The position numbers were made by a program, and so were the translations under genes. The notes below the pieces were generated by a model, which saw only the letters and a list, made by a program, of their open reading frames with translations, was not told the DNA's origin and did no database searches. Below are positions 47,201 through 59,764 of a stretch of DNA of 64,000 bases, piece after piece; position 1 is the first letter of the stretch, and the number at the start of each line of letters is the position of its first letter. The stretch lies in assembly GCF_000321225.1 (NCBI RefSeq), contig NW_004450277.1, forward strand, positions 2,224,234 through 2,288,233, in the 5' to 3' direction. This DNA is from Odobenus rosmarus divergens. Lineage: Eukaryota; Chordata; Mammalia; Carnivora; Odobenidae.

Positions 47201-48154
47201 CCCTCAGCCCGCCTCAAGGGTCTTTGCTTAGGGGGTGGGCTGGCATCCCAGCTAAGAAAGGGCTGCTCCATGCTGGCTGGCTGCAAGGAGCGTGAGGGCC
47301 CGAGCTCTGGAGACGCCAGGGGACTGGGGGGCTGGGGCTGTGGACCTTGCAGGCCCCACGTGTGTGCTGGGGAGAGGAGAAGGGGAATCCTCCCCCTCCT
47401 CTCTGACCCTCTAGGACCCAAGCAAAACTCTGGGCCAGGAGAGAGGCAGGGGAGAGAGAGGCAGAGGTTAATGGAGACAAGTAAAAGCCCCCGTCACTGG
47501 GGCTTAAACAATGGAGCAGCTCTGCTTCACACGCTGCTGGGAGAACCATTAAAACCATTCGCAGGACATTAGCGCTGCTTCAGGAACTGGAGAAATGGGA
47601 GGCTGAAGGAGGTGCTGACAGCCTTCCCACCCTGGGCTGAGCAAAGGAATCGAGGGGGTGTGGGAACCAAAAAAGAGCTGATCCAGGGGTCTCAGCCTCC
47701 ATATCTATAAAATGGAAGTATGTGTCCGGGGAAGGAGTATAATTTGTCTCTCTCCTTCCAGATCTGGATATGATTTCTACATTAGGGTCTCGGTTCAAAC
47801 ATGGGGATCTCAGGGAAGATCAGGATACCATCACCCATAATATGCATATCAAATTGTATGTGTACCCCTGCAGATCACTGAGCATTTGCAAGGTAGAGGT
47901 GACCTCCCTCCCAACCCCAGCCCCGCCCCCCCCCACCCCGGGCCAAATTCTTCTTGCGGTATTTCCTTAAGCATCACGTATTTGAGGCAGATCCCAGTTC
48001 CCAGGCCAAACAAAACCCTGACGTGCTCTGTCAGCATCTCTGCCAAGGACATTTTCCCTCCACCAACCCCACGGGTGGCACATCTGTTTCAGTAAGTGTG
48101 GAGAGAAGCTGGGCTTGGGGCCCTGGCAGGTGCACAGGTTCAGGGATGGGAGAG

Positions 48155-48322
48155 ATCTGAATTTCATTCATGTCAGTGTTTGTGTGACCTTAAGCAAGTG
48201 CTGAACCTTTCTGAGCCACAGCTACGGGATCTGCCAAATGAGGATAATAAGGGGACCCTGCAGAGCTGTGAAGGCAAGGGGTAAAGGGTGTGAAGTGCTC
48301 CACCCAGAACAGGTGCCTAATT
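48155..48322 (+). repeat. MIR, plus strand
   Basis: GTGTGACCTTAAGCAAGTGC, CTGCCAAATGAGGATAATAA and the final AGAACAGGTGCCTAATT follow MIR; the SINE at 48323 inserted into its end. Confidence 0.65.
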
Positions 48323-48489
48323 TTATTTATTTATTTTAGAGAGGGAAGGTGGGGGAGGGCAGAGGGAGAGGGAGAGAGAGAATCTTAAGCAGGCTCTACA
48401 CCCAGTGCAGGGGCCCACAACTCTGAGATCATGACCTGAGCCAAAACCAAGAGTCGGACGCTTAGCCAACTGAGTCACCCAGGTGCCCC
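48323..48489 (-). mobile_element. CAN SINE, minus strand, inserted in a MIR
   Basis: The T-rich end, GA-rich body and head (GAGTCACCCAGGTGCCCC) are recognisable though diverged. The flanks AGAACAGGTGCCTAATT (48306-48322) and AGAACAGGAGCCTAATT (48490-48506) form a 17-base duplication with one mismatch. Confidence 0.92.
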
Positions 48490-48529
48490 AGAACAGGAGC
48501 CTAATTAAGAATAATCCAGTGCCTTACAA

Positions 48530-48705
48530 GAGCACCACCCAGCTCACTCCCTTGTCCTTCTTCTGTTCCTCCTCTAAAACGCCAGAGTGTTGATTTTGGT
48601 TTTCCTTGTCTCTCTCACTGAACTGTGAGAGTTAGCAGGGCATAGACTCTCTTCTGTTCACCACTATCTCCTTAGCACCTGCAGCTATGCCTGGCTACAG
48701 TGAGC
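48530..48705 (+). repeat. L2 3' end, plus strand
   Basis: TCACTGAACTGTGAGAGTTA, TTCACCACTATCTCCTTAGC and CTATGCCTGGCTACAGTGAG match the L2 3' end, which runs directly into the tetranucleotide array. Confidence 0.6.
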
Positions 48706-48953
48706 AATGGATGGATGGATGGATGGGTGGGTGGATGGGTGGATAGATGGATGGATGGATGGATGGATGGGTGGATGGGTGGGTGGGTGATGGATGGGTG
48801 GATGGGTGGATAGATGGATGGATGGGTGGATGGGTGGGTGGATCGATGGATGGATGGGTGGATGGGTGGATGGATGGATGGATGGGTGGATGGGTGGGTG
48901 GATGGATGGATGGATGGGTGGATGGGTGGGTGGATGGATGGGTAGATATGGGG
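48706..48953 (+). repeat. (GGAT/GGGT)n tetranucleotide array
   Basis: About 245 bases of GGAT and GGGT units, with a looser higher-order pattern of several GGAT followed by GGGTGGATGGGTGGGT. Open frames across it on both strands are pure repeat products and not genes. It adjoins an L2 3' end, whose natural tail is TGAATGAA-like. Confidence 0.97.
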
Positions 48954-50899
48954 GTGAAGGAGAGAGTGAATGACAAGAAAATTATAAAACCAGCTTATTT
49001 GGTAGGTAGAAACATCTAGGCCCAGAGGATAAAGAGGCTCTGATAAAATGGAAAATGAGCACTGGAAAAGCAAAGCAGGTTGTTTGTAGAGGCTAATCCT
49101 CTTTCTATTCAATAGTCTGGAAGGCTGGACCCCAAAATATTCACAGTGACCTGAGTGGTGGGATGGTAGCAATTTTTATCACCATGTTTTGCTTTTGGCT
49201 ATTGTAGCCAGGTGTTACCTGTGTAATTAAAAGAAAAGAAAACCAAGTTACGCAGAAAAGAAATCCAGTGGCTGCGTGGAGAAGAGACCCTAGCGCTCCT
49301 CTTTGGTGTATCTTTAGGGCCCACAGCCCTAAAAGGGGATTTGCCAGCTGGGCCACTGTAGAGGACACTGAGGCCCGCCTCTTACCCTGTGAGTGCAGCC
49401 CCCCTCCCTGGGACCTCATTTTATCTGAGAACGCTACAGAGCATTTTCCAAGGCAGTCCACATCTCATGAAGTCTTCCTACCCTGCCCCCAAGAAAATGT
49501 ATTCCCGTACATTCCTCGGTAGAACTAAATGTGATTTCCGTTTTATGTCTTTATAAGAATTTTCCCAAGTAGGGGAAATAAAAGAGTTTATAGGGGACTA
49601 CACTCCCCTATTTTCAGCTCAGTGTGGCCACTGAGATATTAGCTCCTGGGCTCTGTGTCTTAGGGAGGAGATCCTGGGAGGCTGGAGTCTGACCCCCCCC
49701 AATGTCTTGCATATGGAGGACACCATAAATATTTGCTGCATTGAATCAGCCCTCAAGAAGAATCTTTTTTCTTTGTGTGAATATTATTAGATTTTTATAT
49801 TACCTAATATCCTTTGTGGAGAAGGGCCCATTTCTCCGCATATTAATCTGATGCAACTGGACAACAAGTAACTTGGTTCTGTCCGGTTCACACGTAAACT
49901 CCACCACCTGTTCATTGCCTGCTCCAAGCAAAGTGAGGGGAAAATGTTCTATTTGCCTTACTACTTGTCTCCTAGATATCTCATCCTGGAAAAAGCGAAT
50001 TACCGGGATTTTTCTCACCCAGAGTTTTTAGATGTAGAGCTTTGTTTGGCATTAATAAAATATCATGTATCCCAGCTCCTGTTCCTTTAGAATTGGGTTG
50101 ATTTTCCATACGGCCTGCACGAGTGATTTGCAAACACGATAGGTGCCCTCTGTCAGCATTGTGGGGTCAGACGGATGCTTCAGGGAATGAAGCCACTTTC
50201 AGAGCCTTGTCAGCACATGGGACTTGACAGTGACAGAGCTGGGCCCCCAGCTGCATTTGTATAGCAGCCCACTGACTGACCCCAAGGGGAGCCCAACTCT
50301 GACCTCCCTGCAGCAGAGAAGCTACCAATTCAAATATATGTATTTTTCATTCCAACTCAAAGATGAAGAATCAGAGACCTCTGGGTCCTTGGCCCTTCCT
50401 TGCTCCTGCTGAGAAATAATCTGGTGAGCACTGGGATTGCTTGTTTCGCCATGTGCCCACTATAGAACAGGGCCTGCCTGAGAGACTGAGGCCTAGACAG
50501 CTCAGGGCTATGTGGCAAGTGCTGGAGCCTGGCAGATGAAAGACCACACGTGCTAGGTGTGATGTTGTTTCTCCTGCCCGGTGTGTGCAAGGAAAGTCTA
50601 CACCTTTGATCTCCTGCAGCACAAGGGAGAACATTGGATACTGTCCGAAGACCCCCACCTGGGAAACTACGAATGAAGGCGAGGAAGATACAGTCGACTC
50701 TGAGACACCTACTCTCAACATCAGCCCCAGCTGGACTCTCAGAGCACCCTGGGGAAAAACAGCTTCCCACAATCTGCCTTTCCTTTGTGAGTAGCCCAAA
50801 CCTCAGCAGGGTAATTCAACCATCTTGTTTCATGAACTTCGGTTCATTCACAGATACCCATCGAGTGCTTCTTTGCCCAGCATGTGTGTCTTCTCCCTT

Positions 50900-51355
50900 T
50901 TTCTTCAGCAACAGAATACCTCACACTCTCTGCACCAGCCATATCAGCCTCTCAGATTCTCATGGGTGCTGTCCTCCCTCGAGCCACAGGGCCTTTGCAC
51001 AAGCTGTTTCCTTGGCCTGGAGCTCTTCCCTTCAGACCTCCATCTCAGCTCATGCATCCCTTTCTGAAGCAAAGCCCTGCTTTGATTCACCTGTCATGCC
51101 CATCTAAGAGTACTCACAGCACCATGTGTCCTCACGCACAGCCCTCGTCACAGGTGCACTGTGATGACTGACTCATCTTTCCCCCCACTGTTTATTGCGA
51201 CCTGCTCTGAGCTGGGCACTGGTGTGTGATTTTTTTTCATTAGTGTCTGTTTCCCCCAATTCATAAGAACTAATAACAGTAGTTCCTAAGACTTGCTCCT
51301 CCCTAGAGCCTGGCTCATGGAGTAGGGCTCCATAAATATTGGTTGAATGATTGAG
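50900..51355 (+). repeat. L2 3' end, plus strand
   Basis: CACAGGGCCTTTGCACAAGC, TCCATCTCAGCTCATGCATC and CCATAAATATTGGTTGAATG match the L2 3' end. Confidence 0.65.
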
Positions 51356-53003
51356 TCCTTGCCAATGTACCTAACCAATAGATTTAATTCCCCACAGACA
51401 GTAAGAATTTGTATAACAGGACAAACTACAACAGGATCCAGTAATGAGGGATCACAACATGGGCTACACTGACCACTACTGGTTCCGGTGGTGATCTGGA
51501 TCTAGCACCACTTCGTAGGAAGGAAAGAGCCGTGAGGCTGTGCTACCAGCTGTTCAGGTGGCTCTGCACTTCATGGTGACAGATGAGAACGGTGATAAGA
51601 ATGTGTGAGAAGCCAGGTGCTCATGACAGTGCAGATCGTTACAGGAAAAGAAATTACTCTTGAATGGGAGTCAGAGATCTCCTGCTGAACATGCACAGTG
51701 GTGTTTAGAGTTTATAACTAGTAACAAAACCCCACCTTTATTACTGACATTCCTGCACAGAAACAATTTTACTGTTGTGAGTTAGAAACCCCCACACAAT
51801 TTTCCCCACTGACATTATTTTGGATCACGTGACATTTCTTAGGGGTGTAACCATCACAGAATAGACCACCTCAGGTGAGAAGATGTAGGAGACACAGAGA
51901 CACAAACAACTCTATCACCCAGAACAAAGCTTACTTCCTTCAACATTTAGGGGCTAGGGCATGGGGATTGGAGGACACACCATCCCTCCTCCCTTAGGGG
52001 AGGGCAGAACGTGGCATGGTCAAGCCAGCCAGCTCAAATCCTCGAACTGGGTGCCACAGCCCCAGATGCTACCTGAACATGTCCTGTTACATCACCTCGG
52101 AGCTGGCTGTGGTACCAGCACCCACTCTGTGTACGCATGCTCGGGTTGTCAAGGAGACCAGCAGTATGTGGGACAGCATGCCACCCAGAGCTGGAAGTCA
52201 GACTTTTAGTTGGGGAGAGGGGAGACCTATTCCCCTAGGTAGGCCTCAAAGATATGGTAGGTTCATATGTCACAACAGATGAGAAAATTTGAAGCCGGAG
52301 GTGAGAAATTATGACCCTGGTTTTAGGCGGTGGTGGAGGGAGGGGGTGGCATTCACCTAGTCCTTCCTTGAAGGACAGTCATGCTACTTGCTTTGCAAAG
52401 GGCTACAAGGTAGACTGTGTGGGGAGGTAAGCAAGAGTGGTTTTCTTTTCATAGCCTGTTTCCATGGTGCCTGAAAGCACTTAGCAATCTACAGCTGGGG
52501 AGTCTTGGATGGCCAGAGGGGGCCCCAGGGCCTTATCTCACGCGGGCCACCCTCCGAGGCCCAACCTTCTGGCCTCTCTGGGCCCCCAGAGTGACAGAGG
52601 CCACAGGCGAGCACCCAGGGCCCCTCTCTCACCTCCCTGGGGAAAGGAGGTGAGCAACATTGCAGACAAAGGGCAAAGCAGAGAGAACAACTGAAGAGCC
52701 AAGGTCTACAGCTCATGCACAACCCCTCCCTTGCTCATGCCCTTGGGGAAAGTTCTACGAAGCATGAACTTCCTGGGTTTCACTGAAGACCAGGCAGGGC
52801 GGTCTGCCGAGCAGACCCCCTAACTAGGAACACATTCTTTCCTTCCCCTCGGCCTGGACAGCAAGGCCCAGATCACCAGATAAGGGCCTCTTTGATTTCC
52901 AGTGTGTTTACACACGCTGTGGCCCCACATCTTGGAAAGAACCAACCACATCCAGGCCGGTTAGGACGCTTCCAGGCAGGGAGAGGGGAGATGGACGGCT
53001 TAC

Positions 53004-53113
53004 CTGTTCCTGGGAGTTCATCACTCGCAACTTCATCTGCTTCAGGTACGTGGAGGTAAGGGGCATGTTGTAATCGATAATCCCGGAGACCAGGGGAGAG
53101 GGAGGTTCGTTTT
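53004..53113 (-). CDS. NOL4L: NOL4L coding exon of the long isoform (IIDYNMP segment)
   Basis: This 110-base minus-strand exon has its acceptor AG at 53115-53114 after a pyrimidine tract (TTCTTTCTGCCAG|AAAACG). The donor GT is at 53003-53002 (GAACAG|GTAAGC). Two bases finish a Glu codon started in the exon at 61408, followed by 36 codons: [19 protein letters not shown], then [17 protein letters not shown]. The exit phase is 0, so it can join 17001 to give SQEQ|DETS. The paralogue NOL4 has a closely related segment (IDYNMP followed by a K/M-rich helix). This exon belongs to the N-terminal half present only in the long form, and any transcript starting at the 25 kb CpG island lacks it. The flanking sequence is non-coding. 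Confidence 0.96.
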
Positions 53114-53769
53114 CTGGCAGAAAGAACAAAAGGAAGCCACTCTGAGTCTGTGCCCAGGTTCCCCTGGCAAACACCACACCCTGTCACCCATGCAGAGAAC
53201 ACAGAGCCTGAGGAGGAGGAAGGCACAGGCCGGACCTGTGAGCTGGCGGGCCACAGCTGGCCTGTGGATGTGGACCAAAGGTGCTGAGAAGAGGTTGCAG
53301 TTGGGGGCCAGTGTTTAGGAAGAGTTCACTGGTGAAAAATCAGGAATATTTGGCGGCTCTGAGAAACGGAAGTTCTGGTCATTCCAGGGCCCACGTTAAC
53401 ATGTGGCCAACAACCACTGCAGCTTTGCCAAAGCCCCCTCTTGCAGATGGGACGGGAGCTTGCCATTTTGTCATAGTCCCCACCATTTCCTATGCACGTT
53501 TTCACATGAGTATGATACTTGCCAGGCCCTCGAAGACATTTATGCTTCCGGCCCTGGTCTGAGCCAGCTTCCTGGTGCACACATGCCGCCGCCACCTGAC
53601 CCCATCTCCCACCCCCACAGCGTCCCCCCAAAAGCATGGGCAGGTACCACATGGCTCACAGGTCTGGCCCAGGCCTCCAGTACCTGCCTCCCAAATTCTG
53701 GTCCCTCCTTAATCACATGGAGAGGAGACCTGGTCCTCCCATTTATTGCTTTCTTGTCCTGAAGATCAA

Positions 53770-54186
53770 AGTAACACATGTTCTTTTTTGTAGAGCATTT
53801 GCAATGTGTGGAAAGATGTAAAGAAAAAAAAAAACCAATAACAGCACTAAGTGGCTTGGCATATGCTTCTGTTTGTTTTTTCTTTTCTATGATTTCTCTT
53901 CCTTATGTACTTGATATTAAAATGCATACAGAAAATTATGTAGTCTGCTTAAAAAAAAATTTTTTTTTGTTTAACATCGTCATAGTCATTTCCCCCACCA
54001 TCAAAAATCCTGCTTTTCTTTGCAGATAGCATTTCTATAGCTGTGTACTATTTTACAATAATTTATTTAAGTCATTCACTCACGATTGGCTACTTAGGTT
54101 GTTTCCTATTGGGGGTTATTAAAAACAGTACTAGAGGGAACATCTTTGTGCATGAATATTGGTATGTATTTCTGATTGTGTCTTTT
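53770..54186 (+). mobile_element. Old L1-like AT-rich fragment, plus strand
   Basis: TTTGTAGAGCATTTGCAATG through TCATTTCCCCCACCATCAAA to GAACATCTTTGTGCATGAAT resembles an old L1-type fragment. The SINE at 54187-54405 interrupts it, and it seems to resume for a short way at 54406. Confidence 0.55.
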
Positions 54187-54405
54187 GTAAAGATTTTATT
54201 TATTTGTTTATTTGTTTATTTATGTATAGCACAGGCATTCGTGCAAGCGGCGGGAAGGGCAGAGGGAGAGGGAGACAGAATCTCACGCAGATTCTGCACT
54301 GAATGCAGAGCCTGATACGGGACTCCATCTCATGACCCCAAGATCATGACCTGAGCCGAAACCGAGAGTCGGACGTTTAACTGACTGAGCCCACCCAGGC
54401 GCCCC
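54187..54405 (-). mobile_element. CAN SINE, older, minus strand
   Basis: A diverged copy with a GTTTATTT-rich tail and a head ending CCCACCCAGGCGCCCC. TGATTGTGTCTTTT (54173-54186) and TGATTTGTCCTTTT (54406-54419) are its imperfect duplication. Confidence 0.9.
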
Positions 54406-55059
54406 TGATTTGTCCTTTTTGGATGAGTCCAAAAAATGGAATTCATGGGTCAAAGGGTAGGACTGTTCCAGGACAGTGAAAACCTCCGGCTAAGCTGCCT
54501 TCTGCAGGGGCTGCTGCAGTGAACACTACCCACCCATTGTGTTCTGCAGCTTAGCTGCCGCTGTGGGTGCCCCAAGGGACAGACTTAAATGGCACAGGAA
54601 TAAATCAAGGAAGATGGGGAGCATGATTAAAAGGGAGCCTGTCACCCTTCTCCCTAGTCCAGCTTCCTCTTCAGATGTCTTCAGACACCTCAGATGACCA
54701 ATCTCAAAACCCTGGAGCCACCTGCTGGGGCCTGTCACCCTAAGTGGGGTCTCATTCGGTCTGTTAGTCACTTGACCCTGCTTCACCCTCTGCCTGGGGA
54801 AGAGTCTTGGTTACCCAGTTCTCTGGCCTCCTTTTCCTGCCTCCAAGACTCCAGGCTTTTGGCCCAAAGCTCCCGCCAGTGCCTAGTTCTCTTCAAGGGC
54901 TGGGATTTGAGCAGTGCGAGACGGAGAAGCAGGAGCGACTTCTGGGCTGGATGAAGCCTGCCATCCACCGTCACCGCCGTGCTGGAGAGATGGGCTGAAA
55001 AGCAAGTGGGTGCCGGGGCCACAGTGGGGGAGCCAGAGGCCAGGCCAGGAAGGTCCCTG

Positions 55060-55385
55060 CAACCTTGAAAACACTATGCTGCGTGAAAGAAGCCAGACGC
55101 AAAAGGGCAAACACTGTATGCTTGCACTTGGATGGAACATCTAGGATAGGCAGACTCACTGAGCCAGAAAGTCGAATAGAGGTTATGAGGGACTGGGGCT
55201 TGGGAATGGGAAGTTATTGCCTCATGGGTACATGGTTTCTGTTTGGGGTGGTGAAAACGTTTTGGGAAACACACAGCGGTGATGGTTGCCCAACGGTGTG
55301 AATATAAATAATGTCACCGAATGTACACTTAAAAATTACTAAAATGACAAGTTTTATGTTATAAATAATTTACAATAAAGGAAAA
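55060..55385 (+). mobile_element. Old L1M 3' end, plus strand
   Basis: TGCGTGAAAGAAGCCAGACG, TACATGGTTTCTGTTTGGGG, and an end with TTACTAAAATGACAAGTTTT and TTTACAATAAAGGAAAAAAG are typical of an L1M 3' UTR. Confidence 0.8.
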
Positions 55386-57399
55386 AAGCCCCTGCAAACA
55401 ACGGGGTGAAGCTACCCAAAGGGGACAAGGGAGTCCCCTGGTTGATATGGATAAAACAGTCCTACAGAAAATAGAATCCATGTAGACTGGGTCTGGGGGA
55501 CTAGGGGTGTCCTTTTGAGGTGCTTTACTTCTGGGGACCATACAGGTTGAATAACATTTTTTATCAAGTTTTATGAAAATGCAGAACTATGTTTTGCTTT
55601 TTGAAGCTGTGTTGTCACACTCAGAGTTTTTGTGTTCTTTAAGGAAGATTTTTGTTCTTCAAGGAAGAACTAAATGTCACTAATATCTCAGAAACTGGCT
55701 TAAAATGGGCTGAACTTTTTTTTTTTAATAGAGATTTCCTCTTGGTTCTGTGGCAGAGGGTTCTGGTCCGGCTGCACATTGGTGCCTTCTAACAGACGCC
55801 TGGCGCTGTGAGGGAACTAAAATCGGTTTCATTGTCCTTGGGTCCTCTTCTTGCACCCCACCCTTAGCCCAGACTTGACCTCCTGAAACCCAGGGGCATG
55901 TTGGGACCTGCCTCCCCCCAGATCGACAGGGCTGGAAAGCACTATGTGAGGCAGACATTTGAGCAACCGCATTGAGGTGGTGTCACTCAAAAGAGCCATG
56001 GTTCCTGTTTTTCAGATCCTGGGTCTTCAGACAGAGAGTTCTGCCATTTCCGTTTCATTTCCTCAGAGACATGGCTGTCTGGTGAAAAGCTGTGGGCAAG
56101 GCTGCCCTCGCCCTAAGGATGGCTGGTCAGAGTTGCAAAGGAAGACCTCATCGAGTGTCATGGTGACTCTCTGTGTTTGGCCATCCATGGAGGTCGGCCA
56201 CTGTGTTCTTTTTACTGATGGACACCCCTGGCCTGCCACGACTGCTTATGAGAAGGTATCTTTAATAACACTAGGTACAGCCTGGTTTAGGGGGGGAAAA
56301 AAAGCAATGGCTAGGATGGCACTCTTAGGAGGAGGGAGGAGGGATCTTCCTTGGCCTGTCCCCCCCCCCCCCCAGCATGGCCACAGCTCAGAAACCACCT
56401 CCAGCGCCCAGAGGCGAGCTGGGAGGGCTCAAGAAGAGGAGCCTGGCCACCCTGGGCACACACAACAAATCCATCAGAGATCCAAGGGCAGTGAAATGCT
56501 CACGCCTGTGCCTCCAGAAGTGAGAGTTCTGGCGGGGAGGCAGGACCATGGCGGGCAGGGGGCATTCCAGGTGAGGAAGGTGCCAGGGAGCTGGCGGTGG
56601 GACCGCGGTGAGGAGAAAGGCAGGCAGGGTTTGGGGCACTCAGGAGCCCCACGGTTCTGGAGGTGATAAGTGGCTCACATCAAGAGGGTCAGCTTGGTAG
56701 GAAAGAGGTGAGGAGCAGGGGCCATTGGGAGCTCTGTGGAGTCATGCGCTCACAGGTGAGACGCATGCCAGGTTGGGCATAAGCTCAGGTGGGCTCATGA
56801 AGGGGTTAGCAGCGGCTCCCCTGGGCTCTGCTGAGACAGGCCAGCCCCCGCCGTGGTCAACACACAGAGCAGCCATGCCTGAGCCGCTAAAAATAACCTG
56901 ATACCACTGGTGAGGTAGGTGTTCGCAAGGGTCACAGGGCCACCATGATCCAGCAGGCTGCTGGTGAGAGAGGCAGAGGGATCTCTCAAAGAAACGTCTC
57001 AACACTCTTTGACAAAGAAAACTGAAACCTGCCCAAGAGCTAGCCTTGGTTTTAGGGGCCTTGGAAATAATCAGTGATGTTGAGTCTCGACCCTAGCCAA
57101 GCCAAGTGCTGACCTCCACAGCTGGGCTCCAATGGCATGCATCAATCAAGGCAATTTTCGGAGGAGGTAGTGGGTCTTGCTCCTCAGGTGGAGCACATGG
57201 GGGCAGTTCTCCCAAGCTTTCACCTACAGAATGGAAGAACTTAGTCCAGGGACACCCGTGGCTTCCTGTGCCAATGGCCAGTCACCCAGGTGGGGCTGGA
57301 TGTTGAAGGATGTGTGCATCAGGAGGGCCCAGAGGATCCACGAGACCAGCCAGCCTGTAGTGGTGTTCAGATTTGGAAACAGAGACCCGAGGCCTGGGG

Positions 57400-57780
57400 C
57401 TGGCTCAGAGGGTGATGGAAAGCCTCTTTCCCAAGGATATGAATCAGCAGACCAGCAAGTATTTAAGGAGCTCTGCTGTGCGTGCATTCGGTCTGGGTAA
57501 GGTGGGGGATCCCTGTGGGCACAAGCCCTGCACTCAGCAGGGTGGGACTGATGGCCAGTCCATTAGAGCCCAGGGGAGGAAGAGCTTGGAGGGCTCTGGA
57601 GTAGCTCAAGACGGCTTTGTGGAGAGAGGGTCTGAACAGTGTTCAATCACTTAGCTGACAGCTACTCAGCACTCCTTAGGAGTTCCACGCAGACCCTCCT
57701 GCTCCAGGAGGTGGGTACTAGTATTTGTACCCCCATTTTACAGATGAGGCACCCTCCCCATGTCATACAGCAAGTGAGTG
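57400..57780 (-). repeat. L2 and MIR fragments, minus strand
   Basis: AGTATTTAAGGAGCTCTGCT is a weak L2-like start. The 57640-57780 part (CATTTTACAGATGAGGCACC, TCATACAGCAAGTGAG) is a clearer reversed MIR. Confidence 0.5.
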
Positions 57781-59764
57781 TGAAAACTGGGCCAGGCCAG
57801 GCCAGCAACCAGGCCAGCACAGGAAAGACTGCAGGGGCAAAGGAAGCAGCTGGAATGGGGTCACCTGGGCGGGCAACCGGAAGGCAGGATCTGGAGAGGC
57901 CAGGCACAGAGGGGGTTGGCACCAGACAGAGGAGTCTGGGCCTGGTGCGAAGGAACCACCACCTGAGTGGACGATTCTGTCTCCGCGGAAGGGCCCCTGC
58001 AGGAGGTAACTGGGTTGCTCACTGCTAACTCCTAGTTTGTGGCCATGCAAACAATATTTTGTCACCTCAAAGGAAACCGGAGCGTGCCTGCAGAGGCCCC
58101 TTTCCCCAGGAGCTGGGGCTGGTCTGACGGCACACCCGATTCTCACTCTCTGTCCCCTCTACGCCTGGACTCACTCAGGGGTGGTGGAAAAGGAGCGTGG
58201 AGCTGGGAGGCCCTGGAATTTCCCATCCTTGGACTTCCTGATCCTCGGCAGCCTCCTTTGTTTGTGCTCCTGGCGCTGGGGGAGGGCAAGGGACTGTCCA
58301 GGCCCCCATACTCCGCCAGGGACAAACTGCTGAGCAGGGGAGGCTGCTTTGCTTCCTTTCTTTCTTTTTAACACGAGGCCAGGAAGCCAGGCATTTTCCC
58401 AACAGCCCCTCGAGAAGTCTCCATCCTGTTCCTCGTCCCCCTCCTGCCCCACCTTCCTGGGACAGGAACACAGGCCCGAGTCTGGGGCCTGGGGCAGGAG
58501 AGGGAAGGGGTGGGGGCTGGCATGGCAGGGGTGCCTAGGAAAGAGCAAGCAAGTATGGCCACATCCCAAGAGGCCAGCATGGTGGGAGGAGATCAGATCT
58601 GCAGACTCTTAGCTGGGGCAGGAGAAGAGACACCCTGCCAGCTGGCCAGGGTGGTCCAGGCAGCTAATGCCTCTGGCCATTAAGCAGACAGGGGAGCCTT
58701 TTAGACTCCGAGGCTCTCCACTAACAGCTTCCAGAAACCAAGCCCTTCCCTTTTGCCCAGCATCCACGTTGTATACCCAGGGTGCTCACCTAGGTGGGGT
58801 GACTGATCAGGTGTCTCCCTGCGGAGCCCCCTGAACATTGGCATTCTTGTGTCTGGACACTGTAGACGGAGGGTAGGGGGAAACAGCCTGATGTTTCCCA
58901 CGTGCCTGCTGCATCGGGTGCCCTCCAGAGTGGGCTCCCTTAATTCAGCTGCAAGAGGCAGGCATTCCTCCCATTTTGCTGATGATAAAATAAGTTCTCC
59001 TGCCTTCCGGTGGAGCTTGGACAACTGATTTCACTGTGACACTCGTCTGCGCCTCATTTCCTCAGTGGCAAGCTGGGACAGATCCCTTATAGGATCTGGG
59101 AAGCTACTGTGAGCAGAGAGATTCCCAGCCTGCCACGGGGCACTTAGCAGCGTCGAGGCACCACACCCAGGCGGGCTGGACACCCCCCCCCCATACTTTG
59201 CTATGGGCCACACTGTCTCCCACTCCCTCAGTGTCTCCTCCTTCCCTTGCGTGGGAAGCTGCTCTCCTGCGGACTGAGAAGCAGCACTCCTCCTGCTGCC
59301 AGCAAGGACGTGTCCCGTGCAGGTTTACGCCACCTGTGCTCTGTCCTGCCTGGAGCAAACCCCGGGAAAGGCAGGCTCCAGCACAGTGCCCACAGAGCTG
59401 GTTGATGTTCTCGGAGGCTCCCACTTCTCCTTCTCCACCTCCCTCCTCTCCTCTACCCTCCTCCTCCCCGGGCTTGCGGGCATGGTGGTGGCAGCCCGGA
59501 GAAGGCACAGGCTGCTGCTGAGCTCAGCATCGCCCTCCCAGCCATGCCAAAGCCCACAGATGAGGAGCAGTGGGGCTGCAGCCCTCGGGACCCTGCTGCC
59601 TTCACTGAGGAGTGGGGGAGGTGAGAACCATCCTCCACACTGGCAGAGAGCGCGGGAGCAGAACGCAGGGAGCCTGCAGACACCCCAGAGCAGCCCGCCA
59701 ACCCCGCCACTCTTGGCCTAGCCTCTGTTCCTCTAGGCCAGCGCTTCAGTGTCTGGCTCCGCCA

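Larger units (their letters stand above)
17002..53003 (-). other. NOL4L: NOL4L large intron (36 kb) containing the internal promoter
   Basis: For the long isoform this is one intron between exons 53113-53004 and 17001-16860. It contains the CpG island at about 24.3-26.15 kb, both dense SINE/L1 blocks (29.5-32.2 and 39.3-46.5 kb), the assembly gap and the tetranucleotide array at 48.7 kb. Within it, 17.0-18.8, 21.0-24.2, 26.7-28.9, 36.0-37.3, 38.0-39.3, 42.1-42.6, 42.9-43.9, 49.0-50.8 and 51.4-53.0 kb hold nothing I can name beyond simple repeats and candidate regulatory sequence. Confidence 0.85.

Noticed and set aside
48706..48953. Regular repeat that could be mistaken for a CRISPR array
   Set aside because: Units are contiguous tetranucleotides with no spacers, in a mammalian intron.
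48672..49172. 166-codon minus-strand His/Pro/Ser/Ile repeat frame
   Set aside because: It is simply the translation of the GGAT/GGGT tetranucleotide array.
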